A DNA stretch of 64,000 nt, from assembly GCA_905183005.1 (NCBI GenBank), contig CAJJDO010000030.1, positions 7,598 to 71,597 of the forward strand. The letters run 5' to 3'. Every line of letters starts with the position of its first letter. Positions within the stretch are counted from its first letter, which is position 1. The position numbers were made by a program, and so were the translations under genes. Origin of the DNA: Paramecium pentaurelia. Lineage: Eukaryota > Ciliophora > Oligohymenophorea > Peniculida > Parameciidae. Of the stretch, positions 22,746 through 33,516 are shown one piece after another. The notes beneath the pieces were generated by a model. The model worked only from the letters and a program-made list of their open reading frames with translations. It did no database searches and was not told the origin of the DNA.

Positions 22746-24454
22746 TCATTAATGTAGTTGATACTATTCTAAACTGGCTAATATTTATAAACGTTCCTTA
22801 TCATTAAGTTCATCTGCAATTCTTTTTTTAAATCTTATGATGGACTTTTCAACTGAATATTCCATCATTTTTTCTTTTAAAAGATTTTTAGTTGAATGTC
22901 CATCCTTCTTTTAAGTAATTATTTAAACCTCTTCATTAATTGATTACTATATTTATAAATAATAAATATTTACATTTCTAGAAAATGATACTTCTTCAAT
23001 ATCTTTAATAATTTTTTATTCTTCATCCTTATCTTTTTAATTAAGTTCAATGACTCTCATAGCTATTTCTTAAGTTTATTTTCTTTTTTCAGGATTATAG
23101 AGATCTCTTTCATCTCTAGTACTTAAATCTTAAGCTTAAAATTCTTTAGAAATAACTTTTCTTCTCAATTCTAAATTTTTATCATCTTTCATATGTAAAT
23201 ATATTAGTTTGCATCTATCAACATATAAGGGTTCTAATTTTGTTTTATATTATGTATTAAATTTAATATGTGTATAAACTTCTATGTCTAATGCCAAATT
23301 TTTAATATATTAAAATAAAACAGTGTCTGGATTACTAATAATCTCTTTTTCTAATTATGTAATAGAATTAGGATCTTTTTCATACATATCTTTTAATTCT
23401 TCTACACCATAAAAAATAACTGAAAAGAATTTTTCTCTAACTTCTTATCTTTTCTTATCAAAACTTGATGCATTTGATTCCATTTATCTATATCTCTCAA
23501 CCCAACTTTTCATTTTTTCAACAGCTTAAGGTGATATATTTTTAAATGGTTAAGATTATTGTTTCTATTATTCAGGTGGATTAGCTTATGGAATAGTAAT
23601 ATCATGTGTATAATTCTTTTCTCTAGAATTTCCATTTGTATTTGAATCTTATTTTACTATTTATACTTTAGATTAAATTTGACCATCTTTTGTTTTGATT
23701 TTTTTAACAATTTTCTCTAAATCTATTCTTCTTTCATTTCTATCTAATTATTCTTCTTCTTCCTCTTCTTCAATTTAAATAGCTCTTTATTCATGTGTTT
23801 TTTATTAATTTGTTTAAATGACAATAGTAGATGATCTGGTCTACAATGCATCTTTAATACGTTCAGTAATTTAGTGATTAGAGAACATTTCTCTACAAGA
23901 ATCACAATTAGCATTTCCTTGATCAAATTATTTTATTAGACATTCAGCATGAAAAGGCTTTTCACATGAAGTACAAAGCACAAGTACCTAATCTGGATTT
24001 ACATATTAGCCACAAAAACACTATTTTAAAAGAGGCATTAAATCTTTCGAAATAAACTATTGTCTCATCACATATCCTTTCTTTTCTGTCATTTGAACAT
24101 ATTCTGGGAGTTTACTTAATTGGACTTTTTCAATAATATCTGTCATTTTCCCTTTCTTTAATTAATCTGTTTTAAACACTTCATACAATCCATGATGTGG
24201 TTGCTTACCTAATAAAAATTAATAAAAAAGAAAAACACAATAATAAGGATTATTGGAAAATGTGTGTTGTGTAATATTTAAATACAATATAAAATACAAT
24301 AAATAAACCAACCTGTTGGTAATTCTTCGCTTAAGATGTATTCGAAATATTCGAACCAATCTTCTTCACGACTAAAATTCTCTATCTTTCCTATGCCAAA
24401 GGTACTACCTTTTCTAAATTTGACGAAATCAGAAAAATTATAGTTTTCACTCAT
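22746..24454 (-). CDS. Chromatin/transcription protein with PHD finger and TFIIS central domain
   Basis: The 534-aa product begins MSENYNFSDFVKFRKGSTFG, a segment resembling the start of a BAH domain (residues ~1-75). A PHD finger follows at about 95-150 (CFCGQYVNPDQVLVLCTSCE, then KPFHAECL and CDSC, giving C4HC3 spacing). A TFIIS central-type domain occupies about 300-450 (REKFFSVIFYGVEELKDMYE, VDRCKLIYLHMKDDKNLELR, RKVISKEF). PHD plus TFIIS-like domain is the layout of Bye1/DIDO-type proteins that touch RNA polymerase II and histone H3. One intron is 104 nt (24209-24312). An in-frame ATG at 24538 would add 28 residues but leaves only 11 nt after the upstream gene's stop. TGA at 22746-22748. 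Confidence 0.8.
24209..24312 (-). other. Abnormally long (104-nt) intron
   Basis: The coding sequence ELPTG|KQPHHGLYEVF is interrupted by 104 nt starting GTTGG and ending TTATTAG. Every other intron inferred in this window is 18-30 nt. The insert is extremely T-rich on the minus strand and contains TATTG...CAATA ends around a central piece, loosely like the TA-bounded ends of internal eliminated sequences. This is a sequence observation; retention of an eliminated sequence is inference. Confidence 0.6.
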
Positions 24455-24549
24455 TAAATTATTTTTATTAATGACTTCATAATTATAATGTATTTGATTT
24501 GAAAACAAATAATTGTGTGATTATTTATAAATCCTCATAATTAATATAA

Positions 24550-25144
24550 TCATTTTCCAGCTTATTTTAGTGCTTCTTAATAACTCATATTACTCACTCT
24601 CTCTTTTGTATCGACTAGATAATAATAACTTAAAAATACCTCTTGCTTTTGTTGTCTTTGGTATCTAAGTACTAGTTAAATTTGATAAGGAATAAGCAAG
24701 TGCTTTCTAATATAGATTGAATATCAATTACAGAAGTTTCAGAATCAAGTTTTCCATAGAGTAATTTATCTTTATTTCTTTATTGATTTTGATCACAATA
24801 AGCTTCCTTGACTTCACTTCTATATCTGAGATCTGCTGGTAAATTAGATCTAGATTCAATCATCTCTCAATTTAATTACCCTTAGTGATTTTATCTTGTA
24901 CCAGATAAAAGTGTGATTTTCCCAAAAGTTTTTCCAAACAGATTTTCAGCTTTTATACCTGGCACAAATCCAGCATAATCTAAATACAGTTACATAATGA
25001 ATATAACTTGGAATATGATTTCTATTGCCTTAAATCTACAATAAATCTGCATCAAAATTCTATGTTTGAGTAAATCTACATTAAATCATTCTCATACCCT
25101 GTATATCCAGGAATTGCATTAGCTCCTTTTTCTGCTTAGAACAT
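24550..25144 (-). CDS. CIMIP2/FAM166-like ciliary microtubule protein
   Basis: The spliced product is 154 aa and starts MFQAEKGANAIPGYTGFTQT. The PGYTGF motif, then IPNYAGFVPGIKAENLFGKT followed by FGKIT, matches the GY-x-G-(F/Y)-x-P and (F/Y)G-x-(T/S) signatures of FAM166/CIMIP2 proteins, which line the inside of axonemal doublet microtubules. The C-terminus reads VSNMSYQEALKQAGK before TGA at 24550-24552. Five introns of 22, 28, 30, 25 and 25 nt were needed, a high density for so short a gene; with them the length is exactly 155 codons. The 28-nt intron starts GTTATA. The start could be further upstream if another exon exists. Confidence 0.65.
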
Positions 25145-25730
25145 TTATAGCAAAATATTTTATAATAAAAATTATCCTGCACAATACTCTAATAATAACT
25201 TAAAAAAACAAATCTGTCTATAAACCAATAATCTTTTGGTTATATAGATTATATATTTATTCTTTAAAATTTAATTTTATTGATAAACACCCTCTTTTTA
25301 AGAATGGTTCATTATTTTTATAAGAATAAACTATAAATAAGTAATTATGATAATATAAAAGGTTTGATAAATCAAGAGAAAAATAACTTAAAAATCAATG
25401 ATATAATTAATAATATTTATATTTTCAAAATATAGATATTTTTAGAGTGAAAAAAAAGAATATTAAAAATTATTAAATTTATATTATGTATTCTTAATTG
25501 ATATTTTGCTGTGTTTATTGTTCTATGTATCTCAATTAATTTATTAATATTCTACTTTTTATTTTATGATTATTACTTGGTAATTGAAGATTGTAGTTTT
25601 TATAATAAAGTGCTTTATTCTAAGTATTTTATAGAAGATAACCAAATGGATATGATTGTAAATATTTAGATCCTTAAATTATGTTAACTATATCTCATTT
25701 AATCTTAGTTCATTAATTTAATTAAAATAA
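25145..25730. other. Divergent promoter region, no gene seen
   Basis: AT-rich interval between divergent starts at 25144 and 25731. A minus-strand stretch just upstream of 25144 is open but has no ATG and low complexity. No motif or RNA gene was identified. Confidence 0.5.
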
Positions 25731-26559
25731 ATGGCTGAAGACCTTAATCATTTTGCTAAATATCAAACTTATTCCTCTTATTCAACTATATATTAAGAAT
25801 TAGATACTCCTAACAAAACTTAAACATTAAGAAGAAACCCATTAGAATATTACACAAAAAGAGGTCTAGATCCACCAAAAACAATTTATGGAGATCCAGC
25901 ACAGATTCTAGATCCTTAGATTCCTTAAAAATAGGATTAACACAAAGAAGAAAATACTGTTGGATCGGTTCATCACTTTGCAAGTGAAATAGATCGATTA
26001 TGTTTAGAAGTTGGTAAAATACTATAAAAACCTTAATCAATTAAAGATCAGTTAAACAATAAAAAGAAAAAACCCTAAGAATAGAATTAAGATTATCCTT
26101 CAAATGATATGCATATTTAATCACTCAAATAGATTAAATCTTTCAATGAATTCAATCCATCAATTCAACAATATAATACATAATAACTACTACATGAATA
26201 ATAATAGGAATAACGACAAGTAAAAGTTGATTAATCCATCAAAGCCAATTATTAAAAATAAGGACTTCAATTAGAATTATCACCATAAAATTATTAAACA
26301 GATCCATAATTATAATAAAAAAGAGATGAATATCTATTTCAAAATTAGAAAAAATCTGTTTAGCAATTATATTAAAGAAATCATAAAGCAGGTACCTTTT
26401 CTTGGAATCTATATAGTATTGGCTGTTGATGAAGAGTAAAAAAAAATGAAATAAAATTAAAGATCCTAAGGAGGTTCTCTTACTGAATTAGCCTAACATT
26501 AAGATGAAGAAATATAGAGGGCAATTAGGGTTTTATAAGGGGGATAGAAAAAAACTTGA
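25731..26559 (+). CDS. Hypothetical 267-aa Gln-rich protein
   Basis: The product was not recognised. It starts MAEDLNHFAKYQTYSSYSTI and has a conserved-looking N-terminal part with LRRNPLEYYTKRGLDPPKTI, then long Gln/Lys-rich helical segments (LLHEQQQEQRQVKVDQSIKA) and an acidic-basic tail (GGSLTELAQHQDEEIQRAIR). A 25-nt intron ending TATATAG near 26417 extends the protein past an otherwise premature TGA at 26427; without it the length is 232 residues. No membrane segment or signal peptide. Its place among cilia-related genes is suggestive at most. Confidence 0.75.
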
Positions 26560-26634
26560 AAATGAGTTATTTATTAAACAACTTTTTTGTTTAAATAATA
26601 TATAAATGTTATAACTAATTTAGGTTAATAGAAT

Positions 26635-28079
26635 TCATTATTTATATGCATATTGCACTAATTCTTAAAATCTGTCTTCTCTTAATTCTGAAAAAATTTA
26701 TTATACATTTTCTTAATTTTTAGCTAACAATAATTTAGATTTATATTTGTTTAAAAAACCAACACATAAAATTACTAAAATTTCTAAACTATCATGTCCT
26801 ATTATTTAATCATAAATAGTTAAAATATGTGGTGGATCCATATCACCTATGAAACAATAAACTAATTGATGTATTATCAATTTTAATGTATCACATCCAA
26901 TTATCTTTAAATGATGAAATAATTTAGGAGATCGAGTACTTACAATTTCTTCAATTTACATACATAGAGATAAAATTGAATTACTTTCTGATGAAATAGA
27001 ATGTAAAAAGCAAAAGTATCTACAAAAAAATTCTTTAAATAATGCATAAATTATATGTATTTTTGTAGATAGGTAACATAATGGTGCAACATATTTGGAA
27101 ATATTTTTGAATGGAAAGAATCCTGTGATTGGCAATTGAAACTCTGCATGTTCTTTCTTTATTCCACTTTATAATTATATCTAATTATTAATTAATAAAA
27201 ATACTCTTATATTTTCTTTAATTGTTCTATCTCTAATAAAACATTTTAAACAAGTAAGAATTTACTCTTAAAATACAAAATAAAATGTATCTTCAGATAT
27301 TTCATGTCCATCTATTTCGAGTAATTCATCATAAAATAATTGATTTAAGCATTCTTTTTAAAGTTTTGCAAAATGTTATTATAAGACAGTATCTTAATGA
27401 TCAAATTCAAAATATTTTAAATATAGAAGACATCTCTCTCCATTAGGTACAAAGGTTTAAGCTATTTTTTCTAATTCAATATCTAAATGCTCATTTTCAA
27501 TTTACTTTCTAATTTTATTTATTTTTTCATCTGACAATTCTTCTTATAATAATAAGTATTAATATTTGTCTAATATAGATTATGATGACTTTAAAGGTAT
27601 ATTGATATTCAAAATTTTATTTGATTAAAATTGAACATTTTAGTATAGAGTATTAGATTATTATTATTTAAAAGTTTATAAAAATGCCAATAGGTTCTTT
27701 TCATCATATATGTATAATTTAGAATCAGTATTAGTGTCATCTTCTTCTTAATTTTTTGTTTTTTAATGAACAATGTCTAAATTTTTAAATAACAATTCGG
27801 TCCATTTTATTTTTGAAGTGTTTAGAAATTCAATTTAATCCTCTTTAAGAGTTTCTCTTTTCTTAGATTTTTTAAGAATATGAGATATCAATTTAATTAA
27901 CTGATCTTCAATTTCACAACTCTAAGCAAATTTTTGAATATCATTCACTCCAATCTTCTATTAATCATTAAACCCTTATTTAATCTAGATAGATAATTAA
28001 ATACTTTCTTTTTAATATCCCAAAATTATTTTTAAGACTTAAGTTTCATCAATATTTCTTAATTGTCTAGTTATTACAT
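26635..28079 (-). CDS. TBC1D19: TBC-domain RabGAP, TBC1D19-like
   Basis: TBC proteins stimulate GTP hydrolysis by Rab GTPases on membranes. The 474-aa product matches TBC1D19 specifically: ISEDTFYFVFQEQILTCLKC, GFFPFKNISKYVAPLCYLST, FKEFFCRYFCFLHSISSESN, LFHHLKIIGCDTLKLIIHQL, VYCFIGDMDPPHIL and TIYDQIIGHDSLEILVI, in the family's order. The N-terminal half is helical, with a region unlike other TBC proteins. One 20-nt intron (GTATTTA...TCTAG) near the start keeps the frame. The Arg and Gln fingers of canonical TBC domains are not evident where expected, so catalytic activity is uncertain. The start, MQQLDNQEILMKLKSQKQFW, is the first ATG of the frame. Confidence 0.82.
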
Positions 28080-28209
28080 TTTTACAAATTATTTATAATA
28101 CAATTTATTTGAACTTGTAAACTATAATAATTACTTTTACATAATTTATTCACAATGAATATAAGGAAATGTTAATCATTATTTTTAAATGCTGTATATA
28201 TCATAAATA

Positions 28210-29395
28210 TCAAATTTCTTCTCCAGCTTATTATCTCATAGCCAATTATTCTCTCAAGGTTCTCAATTCCTTGTTGACTAATCCGATGGTTTATGAAACA
28301 ACATCTCTATCAGAGGTTCTGGCAGATCTGGCATCTTAGTAATCTTAAACAGCCTCTTCACATTAAGTGAATCTATCATGTCTATCGGCTGAAACGTTTT
28401 CAATTCTTTATTCAGTTGTATCGAGTGAGGCTTCAACTTAAGCAATGATATCATTCAAAGATGCTAAGTCAGAAATGGCATTAGCAAGGGCAGTACCAGC
28501 AACATTCAAAGAGATTACGATGAAGTTTCTTGATTTCTTATATGCTTCAACTCTCTTGTCTTCAGCAAATCTCAACAAAGATAAAGAATCAGCAATTTTG
28601 GCCAATAATTCATCAGCTAAATCAATGATCTTTTAGACGGCACCAGCATCAGCTAATTATTCAACTTTTGAGGCAATTGTAGCAAAGGCTTTGAATAATT
28701 TGCTATATCCCTTTCTGTGTTAGAATTTAGCAGTCTTCTTGGCAGATGTAGTGAAATGCTTTTAGATCATGTTAGCAACATCCTTGGTGAATTTGTGTGG
28801 TTATTTTGTAACTTTTCCTTTTTAAATGAAGGATTCGTGTTCGATGTTATCAGCAAAGAGTCTTCTAGCTTCAGCGATGATAGCTGTTGCTTCTTAGTGT
28901 TCTAAGACTTTCTCTTCGAAATCTTCATGTTCTTCAGCTCTTTCAGCATCAAGTTCATCCAAATCCTTTTAGTATCCCTTGACTTCAGCTGTCTTTTAAG
29001 CTACTAATCCTTCCAAGATTGATCTTTATGGGTATAATTATCCTTCTAATCTTGCTTCAAGTTCAATCTTCTTTCTGTTAGATTCAGCCAAATCCTTATC
29101 GAAAGCAGAGATATCCTAAAATATAGACTTATGTTCTTACAACTGTGCAAGCACCTTAGTACTCTTAATTTTTAGCATCATCTTCTTTTTATTCAGCTAC
29201 ATATCTATCTTCTAAGTCTGTCAATGTAGATAATAATCTATCTAATGGGTCTCCTGTTTAGAGTTCTAACCAGATTGTATCAAACAATGTTCTGCCGAAT
29301 GGTGATTGATCAATCTTTTTAATTGTAGCAATGACATCAGCTTATGTTGATGAAGCTAACACAATAAGTGCTAAAGCGAAAATGATGGTCTTCAT
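28210..29395 (-). CDS. Trichocyst matrix protein
   Basis: Trichocyst matrix proteins fill the secretory organelles of Paramecium as a crystalline lattice that expands explosively on calcium-triggered exocytosis. The 386-aa precursor has a clear signal peptide (MKTIIFALALIVLASSTQA), then the family's LxxI-rich opening PFGRTLFDTIWLELQTGDPL and LDRLLSTLTDLEDRYVAEQK, and two long heptad-repeat helical regions (for example VKGYQKDLDELDAERAEEHE). These precursors are cut into two small polypeptides in the secretory pathway; a site between the halves is likely near residue 230-250. One 25-nt intron (GTAAGAA...TTTTAG) follows GACTV. Codon use is more GC-rich than neighbours, consistent with high expression. 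Confidence 0.93.
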
Positions 29396-30095
29396 TAATA
29401 ATATTAATAAAAAATATCATTTGATATCTCCATTATGAATCAGGAACTAAGCAAAATTTATTCGTTTTTAAAGAAATATTGCGTTTTTTATAGTGATACT
29501 AAATTTTATAAATTTTTTATTTATTCTTTATATATAAATTAAAAATTAAATAAAATGAAAGAGAAAAATAAATAAATAAAAAGAATTTATTCTGCAACTG
29601 ATAAATTTATTTCAATTTTGATTATTATTTTTGAGAAACAATAAAATTGAAAAACATCTTAATGTTCAAATATCATAATAATAATACCATCTAATTCTTA
29701 AACACTAATTAAAAGACTATATAAATTATTAGTTCTTTTACACATATAAATTTATTTTCTATTCTTTATTTATACATATATAAATAATTTTAACTTTTTT
29801 TATTATATAAATAAATTGTCATTTAAGTTATTAAAACAAATTTCTTATTATTTTAATGAAAAAAATGAAATTTGATTCTGCATGATTAATTTTTCTTGAT
29901 TTTTGATTAATAAAATTGCTAGTTGCAAATTTTATTTTAATTTCCAGGAAACAGTATTTATTATAATTATAGTTCTTAAGTTAAAATATTATTGCTCTAG
30001 TCTTAATATCTAATGAATTATATTAATAATCTATGATAATATTTATGAAAATTCTAATATACACATCATTAATATAAATAATCTAGAATTTTCTA
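29396..30095. other. Divergent promoter region, no gene seen
   Basis: A 700-bp AT-rich gap between divergent starts (trichocyst matrix protein at 29395 and disulfide isomerase at 30096). It is the likely promoter region of both. No protein-like frame or recognisable motif was found. Confidence 0.5.
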
Positions 30096-31288
30096 ATGAA
30101 ATTGTTACTAACACTTCTTTTTTTATCTGTAGTCCTAGGTTAATAAGTACAAGAGGAGAATGGAGTTTTAATATTGAACGATTAAAATTTTGAATATGTT
30201 CTGAAGAAATATGAATTTGTATTAATAGATTTCTATGCTCATTGGTGTGGACATTGGTATTAATGATAAATAATATTTAGTCATCATTTAGCTCCAGTAT
30301 TTGCTTCAAGTGCAAGATAAGTTAGAAATCAGAATGTTTAATTTGCTAAAGTAATATACTTAATTAATTTAAGATCAATTGTCCTTAATATGAAAATTTG
30401 TGTAGAAAATATTAAGTAACTGGATTTCCAACCTTAAAATTATTTAGTGATGGATAATTATTAATGGAATATCAAGGTGATAGAACAGAAAAAGCTATTG
30501 TTGATTGGATGAAAAAGAAAACAAGTAATTTTTTATTTAATGAGTATTTAATAGATAAGGGATCTATTGAAGCCAAGTCTTTAGATTAATTAAAGAAGTT
30601 TACAGAATCTCCAAATTTAGTTATGGTATTCTTTGGTGAATAGAAAGAATCTTATGAATTTATGTAATACTTTTAATTCTCATCGTAATCACTATATTTT
30701 ATGTTATTAGAAAAAATAAACATATCTCAGCTATGCATACATTTAATTAAAACTTTGCTAATGAAATGAGAGCTTAGGTGCCAAGCATTGTTATTTATAA
30801 ACCTTATGATGAAAGAAAGGCTGCAATTTTTGATAATTTTGAAATTTCTTACATAGAATAATTTATTAAGAAACATTCATATCCTGTTTTAATGAATTTT
30901 GATATTTAAGTAAGAAATAAGAATTTAAGTTTATAGACAGCAAAAAGAATATTTAGAGGAGATTAGCCAACATTATTCTTAGTATAAAATTCTTAAACAA
31001 ATCAAGCAGAAAAACATTTAATATTAGCTTTATCAAAAATAAAAGATTAAATTCTTATTTGCATAGCTAATACAGATAACAAATATGGGTTGAGATTGAT
31101 GTAATATTTTGGAATTTAGAATGGTAAGAATGGATACTTACTTTATAGATTATCTCCCTTAGATTGTGGCATTTAATCCAATCTCTGAGACTTTTAATTT
31201 ATTGAGTGAAATTACAAAAGATGGAATCATTAATTTTACATAATCATTCCTAGGACTCCAATAGAATTCATAAAAATAAGACTTATGA
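30096..31288 (+). CDS. Protein disulfide isomerase with one thioredoxin active site
   Basis: The 364-aa product starts with a signal peptide (MKLLLTLLFLSVVLGQQVQE). A thioredoxin domain follows with the active site HWCGHC at about residues 53-58, FPTLKLF (cis-proline segment) and a charged helix. The remaining ~230 residues have weak thioredoxin-like folds without a second CxxC, giving an a-b-b' layout. No KDEL-type retention signal is visible at the C-terminus (LQQNSQKQDL), although DL-ending variants exist. It should oxidise or isomerise disulfides in the ER. Four introns (24, 23, 26 and 25 nt) were inferred; the first splits the codon for the second active-site cysteine. Located between two other genes of secretion and calcium signalling. 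Confidence 0.88.
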
Positions 31289-31565
31289 TATGTTAATTTA
31301 TTATGTTTTTAATAAGTTTAAATATCTTTTTTTTTATTAATATGAAATTAATATCTATGTAAAATAAAACAATCTTGAAAAAAATTGATTAATTTCATTC
31401 CATACCTTTAAGATCAATTTAAAAATCTAAGAAAACCTTTATTAAATCATTTAATATTATAATAATTATGACTTGAACATTTAAAATCAAGTGGAATCTT
31501 TTTAATTATCAAAAATCATTTATTTTATTTATAATTTTTTTTATCTTGGAAAATATAAAGTATAA

Positions 31566-33183
31566 ATGGGTTGTTTGTTTTCAAAACAAGATAAAACGGG
31601 TACTTCATTTAAAGATTCTTTAAAAAAGAAGATTAGTCAAAGTAAAAAATAAGCAGCAGAAATAAGAGTAAAAACCTAAGAAAATAACCTAAATACTAGC
31701 AAATATAGCTTTAATTTGCAAGTTTCCAAGAGTCTTGAAAGGGAATAATTAGGTAGTAATTTAGATTTGAAAATTAACGAACAAGATGGCAGTGTTTTTA
31801 AAAATTACACTCTTATTGATTCTAGGTTTAAAGGATGTTAAAGTAAAAGATTTTTTTAGCTTAGACTCACTTATTAATTATTGTATAGTTAGCCATAATC
31901 TTACATAGTCTGTAAGATACATTAGATAACTAAATTGGGACTGCCTTACAAAACCAGCAATAGTGGAGTATGTCTAAAAAAAGAAATTAGTACAATATAT
32001 ATTTGAATTAGGAACACATAAACTTGCCAGAAATATATGAAATCTATAGTGATCCTAAAAATTATTATCTGATTGAGGATTATTGCAGTGGGAATACATT
32101 GTCAGCTTATTTAAGAGAAAACGGATCAGTTTCAGAATAAAAGGGTATACAAATTATGTATTAAATGCTGACTCTTTTTGAATATTTACATAGTTAACAT
32201 TTATATCATGGAGAACTTTAGTTAGAATCATTTATGTTTTCTGATGAATCTCAGAATCCAGTATTGAAACTTGTTGACATTGAGCCCTTATTCTCAAAAA
32301 CTGTTTATCATAAAGAAGGGGAATAAGTATATTATTATTCTCCAGAATTCTGTAAAACAAGATAAAAGTAAAAATAATGTGATATTTGGGCAATTGGAAT
32401 GATAGGATATTAATTATTAACTAATTATCATCCATAAAAGAGTGGTACACAATTAACTATTTAATAAATTACTAAAAATATTATACGTGGAGGTATGAGG
32501 TTAGATTGTATTGATTTTGAAAGATTTAGTGATAATTGCAAAAGCTTTATAAGAAAATTACTAACATATGAATCTAAATAGAGAATTTCTATTTAATAAG
32601 CTCTAGAAACAACTTGGATAAAATAGATTAATAATTCATAAAAAACTGTAGAAGCATTTTAATAGATGAGAAATGTTAAAAAATTAAAAAATATCAATAA
32701 TGTTTAAGCATGTATTTTATTATTGATGGTTAATCATTTCAATTAACAATAAAAACTATTTTTTGCATCTATTTTTAATACATTTGATACTAATAGAGAC
32801 TAAAAGATTAGTTTTGATGAATTATAAGAAGCATATCGATCACTTTACCCTGGATAAAATTATGAAGAGATAATTGAATTGTTTAAAAAAGTTGATTTTG
32901 ATAAAAATGGGTTTTTAGACTTTCATGAATTTATTATTGCAGCAGTAGATAAAGCTTCACTTTTAACAAATTAACATTTATTAGTAACTTTTAAAATGAT
33001 AGATAAAAATCATAGTGGGAAAATTAGTATAGATGAAATTCTAAATATATGTTCATTAGATTATAATTGTGTGAAATTCAACTTTGATAAGACATCTAAA
33101 GATTAAAATAATAATGTAATTATTTCATTAAACAATAGATGACATTTACCTAATTTAAAGAGTTAATGCTTTCTCTTCTCTGA
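31566..33183 (+). CDS. CDPK-like protein with degraded kinase motifs (predicted pseudokinase) and EF-hands
   Basis: The 523-aa product starts MGCLFSKQDK, a typical N-myristoylation and palmitoylation signal, so membrane attachment is likely. A protein-kinase fold spans about residues 78-340. The ATP-binding lysine seems kept (SYIVCKIH), but the catalytic loop reads LYHGELQLESF instead of HRDLKPEN, and the DFG triplet is DIE (KLVDIEPLF). The APE motif is SPEF. At least three EF-hands follow (FDTNRDQKISFDELQ, VDFDKNGFLDFHEF, IDKNHSGKISIDE), plus a degenerate fourth. Two 23-nt introns: 31968-31990 and 33116-33138. Layout is that of calcium-dependent protein kinases, but the catalytic residues are missing, so a calcium sensor or scaffold role is inferred. 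Confidence 0.85.
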
Positions 33184-33256
33184 TTTATTATTTATAAATT
33201 CAATTATTAATTTACTAATTGATATTATAATGTCATTTTTAATAAAATTAATAAAA

Positions 33257-33469
33257 ATGAACCAAGATAGGGTGTTGTAACAAGAAACAAAAAAAAAAAC
33301 TAAAAGATTTGATAAATTTAATTATCCTATTCTCAAAGGAGTTTCAGCAAAAGCTGTTACATTTAGAGATTAAATTGAAGGTATACCAATATAAGACATT
33401 TATATTGTTGAACGATTATAATATTAAGAATAGAAGAAAAAATGTTCTTGTTCCTGTGCTATTCAATGA
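33257..33469 (+). CDS. Small protein of 70 aa with possible CaaX prenylation end
   Basis: An intronless frame, MNQDRVLQQETKKKTKRFDK..., 73 nt downstream of the CDPK-like gene. It contains FNYPILKGVSAKAVTFRDQI and ends KKKCSCSCAIQ before TGA at 33467-33469. The last four residues CAIQ fit a CaaX box (C-aliphatic-aliphatic-Gln), and further cysteines and a lysine stretch lie directly before it, as in lipid-anchored proteins. Function is unknown. The length is short, but the content is clearly protein-like. Confidence 0.55.
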
Positions 33470-33516
33470 TGTAAATATTGATTATACTGAATAAATATTT
33501 TATTTTATTTTTCATT

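Noticed and set aside
22947..22973. 27-nt GTAAAT...ATATAG stretch near the 3' end of the PHD/TFIIS gene as an intron
   Set aside because: It is a stopless 3n stretch and the frame is open through it; kept as coding, though cDNA could change this.
24455..24538. Upstream ATG at 24538 as start of the PHD/TFIIS gene
   Set aside because: It leaves only 11 nt after the stop of the preceding gene on the same strand; the ATG at 24454 gives more normal spacing. The frame is open, so it is not excluded.
24550..24600. Continuation of the CIMIP2-like protein into the PHD/TFIIS gene
   Set aside because: One unspliced frame runs through, but a classic 25-nt intron (ending TATCTAG) leads to a better C-terminus ending at the TGA at 24550.
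28445..28905. Two plus-strand ORFs inside the trichocyst matrix protein gene
   Set aside because: They are antisense shadows of a gene with a clear signal peptide and family motifs.
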